Positions 1 through 5,487 of a DNA stretch of 6,084 nt are shown here, in pieces (the first letter of the stretch is position 1; each line of letters opens with the position of its first letter). The position numbers and the translations under genes were made by a program. This DNA is from Anaerolineales bacterium (lineage in GTDB: Bacteria; Chloroflexota; Anaerolineae; Anaerolineales; UBA11657): NCBI GenBank assembly GCA_947503585.1, contig CANNEJ010000107.1, positions 1 through 6,084 on the forward strand, given 5' to 3'. Below the pieces are notes generated by a model. It ran no database searches, was not told the DNA's origin, and worked only from the letters and a program-made list of their open reading frames with translations.

Positions 1-1
1 G

Positions 2-640
2 TGGGAGCGGGCGCTGCAGCGCTGGCGTGCATTGCCAAGTGATGCCGCAGCCCAATTCGACAAATCCATCACCATTGCGGCCGCTGAGCTGGAGCCGATG
101 GTTACCTATGGCACCAACCCCGGCATGGGCGTGCCCATCACCAGCCGCATCCCGGATCCGGCGCAAATCAGCAACGCAGCTGCGCGCGCGAGCATTGAGC
201 AGGCTTTGGAATATATGGGACTGCAGCCGGGGCAGGCATTGCTGGGGCAGCCGATAGATGTTGTCTTTGTGGGCAGCTGCACCAACGGGCGCATCTCTGA
301 CCTGCGGCTGGCTGCCCAAGTGATGCGTGGCCGGCGCGTTGCCAGCGGCGTGCGCATGCTGGTGGTGCCGGGCTCGCAAGAAGTGAAGCGCCAGGCCGAG
401 CAGGAAGGCCTCGACCGCGTCTTCCGCGAGAGCGGCGCGGAGTGGCGCGAAGCCGGTTGCTCCATGTGCATTGCAATGAACGGCGATCAGCTGCGTCCCG
501 GGCAGCGCGCCGTCAGCACCAGCAACCGCAACTTTGAAGGCCGGCAGGGCAAGGGCGGCCGCACATTCCTGGCTTCACCGTTGACCGCGGCTGCATCCGC
601 CGTCAGCGGCCACATTGCAGACGTGCGCACACTGCTCTAA
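2..640 (+). CDS. leuC: 3-isopropylmalate dehydratase large subunit, C-terminal half (cut by the window edge)
   Basis: This is the large subunit of isopropylmalate isomerase, an aconitase-family [4Fe-4S] enzyme that interconverts 2- and 3-isopropylmalate in leucine synthesis. The frame is open from base 2 with no start in view, so 212 C-terminal residues are visible of a protein usually about 465-470 long. The three cluster-binding cysteines expected of the family are visible: one in GSCTN (codon 278-280) and two in CSMC (codons 458-460 and 467-469). The family signatures YGTNPGMG and STSNRNFEGRQGKGGRT are also intact. The protein ends in the usual position, so nothing suggests truncation other than the window boundary. 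LeuD starts 8 bases after the stop, as expected for the two-subunit enzyme. In this operon the isomerase probably also acts on citramalate from the downstream CimA (inference). Identification is very secure. Confidence 0.97.
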   Translation, partial: WERALQRWRALPSDAAAQFDKSITIAAAELEPMVTYGTNPGMGVPITSRIPDPAQISNAAARASIEQALEYMGLQPGQALLGQPIDVVFVGSCTNGRISDLRLAAQVMRGRRVASGVRMLVVPGSQEVKRQAEQEGLDRVFRESGAEWREAGCSMCIAMNGDQLRPGQRAVSTSNRNFEGRQGKGGRTFLASPLTAAASAVSGHIADVRTLL

Positions 641-648
641 AACCAACG

Positions 649-1239
649 ATGGCTAAATTCACCACGCTCACATCCCGCGTCATTCCGCTGCCGCGGATCA
701 ACATCGACACGGACCAGATCATTCCGGCGCGCTACTTGAAAGTGACCGACAAAGCCGGACTGGGCGATGCCTTGTTTGCGGACTGGCGCTACGCCGCGGA
801 CGGCACGCCCAACGCGGATTTTGTGCTCAACCAGCCGCAGCACCGCGGCGCGCAGATCCTGCTGGCCGGCGACAACTTCGGCTGCGGTTCCTCGCGCGAG
901 CATGCGCCATGGGCGCTCACCGCGTGGGGCATTCGCGCCGTCATCACTACCGATGTGGCCGACATTTTTCGCAGCAACGCGCTCAAGAACGGACTGCTGC
1001 CGATTGTGGTGTCCGGCGCAGCGCATGCCAAGCTGCTGGAGTTTGTGGAAGAGCTGCCCCAGTGCGAACTGCAGATTGACCTTGCCACGCAGCAGATGAC
1101 ACTGCCGGACGGCAGCCTCGTGCAGTTTCCAATTGATGAATTCTCCAAGACCTGCCTGCTGCAGGGCGTGGACCAGCTGGGTTACATCCTCAACTATAGC
1201 GAGCGCATCACCGCTTACGAAGCCACGCTAGCCGGCTGA
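649..1239 (+). CDS. leuD: 3-isopropylmalate dehydratase small subunit
   Basis: This 196-residue protein is the swivel-domain small subunit that completes the isopropylmalate isomerase active site with LeuC. Its length is normal for bacterial LeuD (about 190-210). Recognisable motifs are NIDTDQIIPARYL at residues 18-30, the substrate-binding block GDNFGCGSSREHAPWAL at 74-90, and FRSNALKNGLLPI at 107-119. The ATG at 649 is chosen because it gives the normal N-terminus (a short stretch, then VIPLPRINIDTDQI) and lies just after the leuC stop. There is no clear Shine-Dalgarno sequence: the 8-base gap reads aaccaacg, so translation may depend on coupling to leuC (inference). The enzyme is cytoplasmic. 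Beyond leucine synthesis, LeuCD isomerises citramalate to 3-methylmalate in organisms using the citramalate route to isoleucine, which the next gene suggests here. Confidence 0.97.
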   Translation: MAKFTTLTSRVIPLPRINIDTDQIIPARYLKVTDKAGLGDALFADWRYAADGTPNADFVLNQPQHRGAQILLAGDNFGCGSSREHAPWALTAWGIRAVITTDVADIFRSNALKNGLLPIVVSGAAHAKLLEFVEELPQCELQIDLATQQMTLPDGSLVQFPIDEFSKTCLLQGVDQLGYILNYSERITAYEATLAG

Positions 1240-1287
1240 GTGCGGCGCTGCGGGCTGCGCGGCCATGGTGCCCCCAACCCAACCCTG
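1240..1287 (+). other. 48-base leuD-cimA spacer with an alternative in-frame GTG start
   Basis: The leuD stop is followed directly by GTG (TGAGTG at 1237-1242), in frame with cimA. Starting there would extend CimA by 16 residues rich in Arg, Gly and Pro with no resemblance to the family N-terminus. The 3' part of the spacer is C- and A-rich (cccccaacccaaccctg) and holds no purine-rich ribosome-binding site. I see no hairpin with a T-run, so nothing here suggests a transcription stop. The spacer is most simply an untranslated joint inside the operon. Confidence 0.5.
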
Positions 1288-2841
1288 ATGACTGCCATCC
1301 AAATTTACGACACCACGCTGCGCGATGGCACGCAGCGTGAGGGTGTTTCACTTTCGTGCGATGACAAGCTGCGCATTGCGCAGCGCCTGGACGAATTGGG
1401 GGTTGCGTACATTGAAGGCGGCTGGCCGGGCTCCAATCCCAAGGATGTGGAGTTCTTTCAGCGGGCCGGCCAGCTGCAGCTGCGGCATGCGCGCATCGCT
1501 GCGTTTGGCGCCACTTGTCACGCGGGCAGCCAGCCTGCGGCGGATGCCAACCTGCGCGCACTCCTCGACGCGCACACGCCCGTGTGCACCGTGGTTGGCA
1601 AGTCCTGGCTGCTGCATGTGACCGAAGTGCTGCAGACCACTGCCGCCGAGAACTTGCGCATGATCACCGAAAGCCTGGCCTACCTGGCAAGCCAGGGGCG
1701 CGAGGTGATTTACGATGCCGAGCACTGGTTTGACGGATACCGCGCCGATGCGCAATATGCGCTGCAGACACTGCGGGCCGCGCAGCAGGGCGGCGCCACA
1801 ATCATTGTGCTGTGCGACACCAATGGCGGCACGCTGCCGCACGAGGTGGATGCCGTGGTGCGGGCGGTGCGTGCGCAGCTGGATGTGCCGCTGGGCATTC
1901 ACACTCACAACGACAGCGAGTGCGCCGTGGCCAACACGCTGGTGGCAGTGCAGGCTGGCTGCCAGCATGTGCAGGGCACCATCAATGGCTATGGGGAGCG
2001 CTGTGGAAACGCCAACTTGTGCAGCATTATTCCGGAGCTGCAGCTAAAGCTCGGTTACGCCTGTCTGCCTGCGGCGCAGCTGGCACGCCTCGCAGATACC
2101 GCGGCATTTGTCGCAGAGCTGGCAAATCTGGCGCCTGACGAGCATGCGGCGTTTGTGGGTAAGTCTGCGTTTGCGCACAAGGGCGGCATTCATGTGGCCG
2201 CCATGCGCCGCAACACGGAAAGCTACCAGCACATTGATCCGGCGCTGGTTGGCAATGCAACGCGCACGGTTGTGTCCGAGCTTTCCGGCCGCGCCAACTT
2301 GCTGGCCATGATTGAGGAACACGGGTTAGCATCCAGCAGCGCGGATATCAGTACAGTACTGGCCGAGATCAAGCAGCTTGAGGCACAGGGCTTCTCGTTT
2401 GAGGCGGCCGAGGCTTCGGTGGCGCTGCGCTTGCGCCGCCACGACCGCAGCTATCGCGCGCCGTTTGAGCTGGTGGACTTTGTGTGCACGGTGGAACACC
2501 GCCAGGGCCGCGGCTTGGTGGCCGAGGCCAGCGTAAAGGTGAGCGTGGCCGGTGGCGAGTATCACACCGTGGCCGATGGCAATGGCCCGGTGAACGCGCT
2601 CAACCGCGCGCTGCGCAAGGCACTCGCGCCGATGTATCCGCGTGTAGAGGAAATTCATCTTTCCGATTACAAGGTGCGCATCCTGGATGAAGCCAACGGC
2701 ACAGCCGCAACCACGCGCGTGCTGATTGACCTGTACAATGGTGCGCGGCGCTGGAGCACAGTCGGCGCCAGCACCAATATCATCGAGGCCAGCTGGCAAG
2801 CACTCGCTGATGGCATCGAATACGGATTAACCCTCGCATGA
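1288..2841 (+). CDS. cimA: (R)-citramalate synthase (CimA type, LeuA/homocitrate synthase superfamily)
   Basis: This 517-residue enzyme should condense acetyl-CoA with pyruvate to citramalate, the first step of the threonine-independent route to 2-oxobutyrate and isoleucine. The N-terminal TIM barrel carries DTTLRDGTQREG (residues 8-19, with R12 and metal-binding D13), the CimA-like block YIEGGWPGSNPKD (41-53), the metal-binding HTHND (205-209), GYGERCGNANL (234-244) and HKGGIHVAAM (297-306). From about residue 390 there is a LeuA-type regulatory domain, normally the site of end-product feedback (isoleucine in CimA enzymes). The YIEGGWPGSNPKD block and the VVSELSGRANLL segment match the long CimA family rather than LeuA. 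The ATG at 1288 starts right before the conserved IQIYDTTLRDGTQ. An in-frame GTG at 1240 would add 16 unconserved residues and is disfavoured. No good Shine-Dalgarno precedes the ATG. The stop overlaps the next start (ATGA). Confidence 0.93.
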   Translation: MTAIQIYDTTLRDGTQREGVSLSCDDKLRIAQRLDELGVAYIEGGWPGSNPKDVEFFQRAGQLQLRHARIAAFGATCHAGSQPAADANLRALLDAHTPVCTVVGKSWLLHVTEVLQTTAAENLRMITESLAYLASQGREVIYDAEHWFDGYRADAQYALQTLRAAQQGGATIIVLCDTNGGTLPHEVDAVVRAVRAQLDVPLGIHTHNDSECAVANTLVAVQAGCQHVQGTINGYGERCGNANLCSIIPELQLKLGYACLPAAQLARLADTAAFVAELANLAPDEHAAFVGKSAFAHKGGIHVAAMRRNTESYQHIDPALVGNATRTVVSELSGRANLLAMIEEHGLASSSADISTVLAEIKQLEAQGFSFEAAEASVALRLRRHDRSYRAPFELVDFVCTVEHRQGRGLVAEASVKVSVAGGEYHTVADGNGPVNALNRALRKALAPMYPRVEEIHLSDYKVRILDEANGTAATTRVLIDLYNGARRWSTVGASTNIIEASWQALADGIEYGLTLA

Positions 2842-3887
2842 ATATCGCAGTCATCACCGGCGATCCGCGCAAGCCAGACGTGGTCCGCATCGAAGGCAAA
2901 TACAACGCAGATGATCACGAGGACCTGCGCCACCTGCACGCAGCGCTGGCGGAGCTGGAGACCCGGCGCGGTTACAAGGTGCGCTATCTGGACAACCACG
3001 ACACATTGCTCAACGACTTGCAGCAGTTGAAGGCTGAGCACAGCATTGATCTTGCGGTTAACTTCTGCGATGAGGGTTTTGGCAACCGCAACTCCACCGA
3101 TGTGTGCATTCCGGCACTACTGGAAATTTTGCAGCTGCCCTTCACCGGCTCTGGCTCGCATACCATCTCGCGCACCGGCGACAAGAACGGCGTGCGCGGC
3201 ATGCTGCAGGCGCTCAACATTTCCATTCCGCGCTTTCACTATGTGCAGCCCGGCGATAACACACTTACGCTGCCGTTTCCATTTCCGGCGCTGGTGAAGC
3301 CAAACAGCATCGGCGGCAGCGTTGGCATTACCGCGGATTGTGTGGCGCACAATGCGCAACAACTGCAGCATGCGGTGGCAATTACCCGCGAGCGCTTTGG
3401 CGCCTCCGTGCCGGTGCCCGTGGAGGAGTTCCTCACCGGCCGTGAGTTCAGCATGGGCATGCTGGGCAACCCGGACGACGGCTACAAAGTGCTGCCGTTG
3501 CTGGAGGTGGACTTTAGTGTGCTGCCGGAAGGCACGCAGCCGCTGTGCGGCTGGGAATCAAAGTGGGATTACGAATCTGACTATGCAAACTTGTTTGGTT
3601 GTGCCAAGCAGGCGCACCTTGAGCCGGAAATGATGCAGCAAATGGTTGATGATTGCGTGCGCATGGCGCGCCATCTGGAGATTCACGACTATCTGCGCGC
3701 GGACTGGCGCCTGGATGTTGACGGCCAGCCGCGCATGCTGGATGTAAACCCCAACAGCAGCTGGTGCTGGAACACCTTCCTGGCGGAGATGGCCGAGTGG
3801 GACGGCATTTTCTACGCGGATCTGCTGGATTTGATTTTGCAAGCGGCACTCAAGCGCTACAAACTTGTGCCCGCCAATGGCAGCTGA
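2838..3887 (+). CDS. Ddl-like ATP-grasp ligase of unknown substrate
   Basis: This 349-residue protein belongs to the D-alanine-D-alanine ligase-related ATP-grasp group, which joins a carboxylate to an amine through an acyl phosphate. Visible core: PALLEILQLPFTGSGSHT (92-109), DKNGVR (115-120), ATP-binding LVKPNSIGGSVGIT (152-165) with K154 and S161, VEEFLTGREFS (195-205), and the metal-binding C-terminal strand pair RADWRLDVDG (287-296) and MLDVNPN (300-306). Departures from true Ddl: the N-terminal GGxSxE motif is absent, the HGxxGEDG block is replaced by CDEGFGNRNSTD (77-88), the usual glutamate of the ExN metal site is D302, and the D-Ala2 pocket loop is replaced by SSWCWN (307-312). It is therefore probably not a cell-wall Ddl. 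The start overlaps the cimA stop by four bases and its end overlaps the YbaK-like gene by 11, so it is co-translated with pathway genes. Fold is secure; substrate unknown. Confidence 0.85.
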   Translation: MNIAVITGDPRKPDVVRIEGKYNADDHEDLRHLHAALAELETRRGYKVRYLDNHDTLLNDLQQLKAEHSIDLAVNFCDEGFGNRNSTDVCIPALLEILQLPFTGSGSHTISRTGDKNGVRGMLQALNISIPRFHYVQPGDNTLTLPFPFPALVKPNSIGGSVGITADCVAHNAQQLQHAVAITRERFGASVPVPVEEFLTGREFSMGMLGNPDDGYKVLPLLEVDFSVLPEGTQPLCGWESKWDYESDYANLFGCAKQAHLEPEMMQQMVDDCVRMARHLEIHDYLRADWRLDVDGQPRMLDVNPNSSWCWNTFLAEMAEWDGIFYADLLDLILQAALKRYKLVPANGS

Positions 3888-4371
3888 AGTGCGCCTGCAG
3901 CCGGCCGCGCAAAAAGTTGCGGATGCCGCGGCTGCGCTGGGGCTTGCAATTGAAGTGCGTGAGTTTGATGAAAGCACGCGCACTGCTGCTGAAGCCGCCG
4001 CTGCCGTCGGCTGTGCGCTGGGGCAGATCGTGAAGAGCCTGGTGTTCCTGGCAGCCGGGCAGCCCGTGCTGGCGCTGGTGTCTGGCAGCAACCAGCTGGC
4101 CACGCCCAAGCTGGCAGCGCTATGCGGCACATCCGGCAAGCAGGTGCAGCGTGCTGATGCCGACGCGGTGCGCGCCGCAACCGGCTTTGCGGTGGGTGGC
4201 GTGCCGCCCTTTGGGCACGTTGGCGTGCTGCGCGTCTTCATTGATGAAGACCTTGGGCAGTACCCCACCGTTTGGGCAGCCGCCGGCACACCACATGCCG
4301 TTTTTGAAATCGAGTTCGCTGCATTGCAGCGCGCAACCGGCGGCCTGTGCGCCGATCTTAAATCTCAATGA
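3877..4371 (+). CDS. YbaK/ProX-type aminoacyl-tRNA deacylase (trans-editing protein)
   Basis: This 164-residue single-domain protein matches the YbaK/INS-like family, free-standing enzymes that hydrolyse mischarged tRNAs (for example Cys-, Ala- or 2-aminobutyryl-tRNAPro). Features seen: EFDESTRTAAEAAAAVGC (29-46), QIVKSLVF (50-57) with the family's key lysine at K53, LALVSGSNQL (65-74), the glycine/proline motif GFAVGGVPPFGH (103-114), IDEDL (122-126) and AAAGTPHAVF (134-143). The length is typical (about 150-170). The sequence resembles the broad ProXp-x/EbsC-like branch more than E. coli YbaK, but the exact tRNA specificity cannot be read by eye. The ATG at 3877 lies inside the end of the ATP-grasp gene. 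An in-frame TTG at 3865 would add four residues and is less likely. Lying between cimA and leuB, it may protect against amino acid analogues made by this pathway (inference). Confidence 0.9.
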   Translation: MAAEVRLQPAAQKVADAAAALGLAIEVREFDESTRTAAEAAAAVGCALGQIVKSLVFLAAGQPVLALVSGSNQLATPKLAALCGTSGKQVQRADADAVRAATGFAVGGVPPFGHVGVLRVFIDEDLGQYPTVWAAAGTPHAVFEIEFAALQRATGGLCADLKSQ

Positions 4372-4392
4372 AATGGCCGGGTGCGCCACGCC

Positions 4393-4398
4393 AGGGTG
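4393..4398 (+). promoter_or_regulatory. Shine-Dalgarno-like site for leuB
   Basis: The motif AGGGTG sits 9 bases upstream of the leuB ATG, in the 36-base gap after the YbaK-like gene. It is the only convincing purine-rich ribosome-binding site before any start in the window, and it supports the ATG at 4408. The gap is also relatively AT-rich just before the start (aataactaa). No promoter boxes can be assigned with confidence. Confidence 0.6.
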
Positions 4399-4407
4399 AA
4401 TAACTAA

Positions 4408-5481
4408 ATGGACGCAAAGATTATTGTGCTGCCGGGTGACGGCATTGGGCCGGAAGTGACGGCTGCGGCGCAGCTGGTGCTGCAGGAAGTGAGCACGCGC
4501 TTCGGGCATAACCTGCAGCTCAGCGAGCGCCTGATGGGCGGCTGTGCGATCGATCGCAGCGGCCGGCCCATCACAGAAGAAACCTTGGCGGACTGCGCGG
4601 CTGCTAATGCGGTGTTGCTCGGTGCGGTCGGCGGCCCCAAGTGGGATGACCCGCGAGCCCAAGTGCGGCCGGAGCAGGGCCTGCTGGCACTGCGCAAGGG
4701 CCTGGGCGTGTTTGCAAACCTGCGCCCGGTGCGGCCGCACCCGCAGCTGCTCAAGGCATCGCCGCTCAAGCGCGCGCTGCTGCGCGGCGTGGATCTGCTG
4801 GTGGTGCGCGAGCTGACCGGCGGCATTTATTTTGGCGAGCGCGGCCGTGGCCTGCAGCCGGACGGGCGCGAGCGCGCCTTTGACACGATGGTGTACTGGG
4901 ACTATGAGGTTGAGCGCATTGTGCAGCTGGCCTTCAAGCTGGCGGCCGGCCGGCGCAGCAAAGTAACCTCGGTGGACAAGGCCAACATTCTGGACACGTC
5001 GCGCATGTGGCGCGCCGTTGCCACCAAAGTCGGCGCGCAGCATCCGCACATTGCGCTGGACCACCAGCTGGTGGATACCGCAGCCATGCGGCTTGTGGCA
5101 CAGCCCGCAGCATTTGATGTGGTGGTCACGGAGAACATGTTCGGCGACATCCTAACGGATGAGGCTGCCGTGCTGACCGGTTCGATGGGCAATCTGCCGT
5201 CTGCATCGCTCAGCGGCAACGGCCCCGGCCTGTACGAGCCCATCCACGGCTCGGCGCCGGACATTGCCGGCAAGGGCATTGCAAATCCTGTTGGCGCAAT
5301 TCTTTCTGTGGCACTGCTGCTGCGCCACTCGCTGCAGCTGGAGCGTGAAGCGGTGGCGGTTGAGAAGGCGGTTGACGGTGCGTTGCGCGCTGGCTGCCGC
5401 ACGGCGGACCTGCAGCCGCTGCAGGCGCTATCCACTATGCAGATGGCGGCTGCCATCGTGCAGCGCCTGCCCAAACGCTAG
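4408..5481 (+). CDS. leuB: 3-isopropylmalate dehydrogenase
   Basis: This NAD-dependent beta-decarboxylating dehydrogenase oxidises 3-isopropylmalate to 2-oxoisocaproate in leucine synthesis. It can also convert 3-methylmalate to 2-oxobutyrate in the citramalate pathway. The 357-residue length is normal. Visible motifs are LPGDGIGPEV (8-17), GAVGGPKWD (72-80), LLALRKGL with substrate-binding R96, FANLRP with R106, VVRELTGGIYFG (132-143) with R134 and catalytic Y141, VDKANIL (189-195) with catalytic K191, metal aspartates D223, D247 and D251, and the NAD-binding stretch EPIHGSAPDIAGKGIANP (277-294). By recalled alignment to Thermus LeuB, all catalytic and metal positions are kept. The LL at 92-93 fits isopropylmalate rather than isocitrate specificity. 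The start follows a Shine-Dalgarno-like AGGGTG. The gene is separated from leuCD by three genes, unlike the common leuCDB order, and pheA follows after 6 bases. Confidence 0.97.
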   Translation: MDAKIIVLPGDGIGPEVTAAAQLVLQEVSTRFGHNLQLSERLMGGCAIDRSGRPITEETLADCAAANAVLLGAVGGPKWDDPRAQVRPEQGLLALRKGLGVFANLRPVRPHPQLLKASPLKRALLRGVDLLVVRELTGGIYFGERGRGLQPDGRERAFDTMVYWDYEVERIVQLAFKLAAGRRSKVTSVDKANILDTSRMWRAVATKVGAQHPHIALDHQLVDTAAMRLVAQPAAFDVVVTENMFGDILTDEAAVLTGSMGNLPSASLSGNGPGLYEPIHGSAPDIAGKGIANPVGAILSVALLLRHSLQLEREAVAVEKAVDGALRAGCRTADLQPLQALSTMQMAAAIVQRLPKR

Positions 5482-5487
5482 CCGGCC

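Noticed and set aside
1240..1287. GTG start at 1240 giving a 16-residue N-terminal extension on CimA.
   Set aside because: The extra residues do not resemble the family N-terminus. The ATG at 1288 places the protein start directly before the conserved IQIYDTTLRDGTQ.
1348..1968. 206-codon open frame on the - strand opposite cimA.
   Set aside because: It is fully inside cimA, whose catalytic motifs are continuous on the + strand. No start context or family resemblance supports it.
2838..3887. Naming the ATP-grasp gene ddl (D-alanine-D-alanine ligase for peptidoglycan).
   Set aside because: Key D-alanine-binding motifs are missing or replaced and the context is amino-acid biosynthesis, so only the fold-level call is supported.
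3558..4289. 243-codon open frame on the - strand across the ATP-grasp/YbaK junction.
   Set aside because: It crosses two well-supported + strand genes, has low-complexity Ala/Ser/Pro/Arg composition and no domain signature, so it is a codon-bias shadow.
4372..4407. Possible hairpin in the gap before leuB (TGGC ... GCCA around the sequence cgggtgcgccac).
   Set aside because: The stem is only about four pairs with no T-run after it, and leuB has a ribosome-binding site immediately downstream. It is not a credible terminator or attenuator.
4120..5064. Long open frame of 314 codons on the - strand opposite leuB and the end of the YbaK-like gene.
   Set aside because: The + strand genes here have intact family motifs throughout. 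In GC-rich DNA, reverse frames stay open by chance, and the translated protein (rich in His, Arg, Gln and Ala) shows no recognisable motif.
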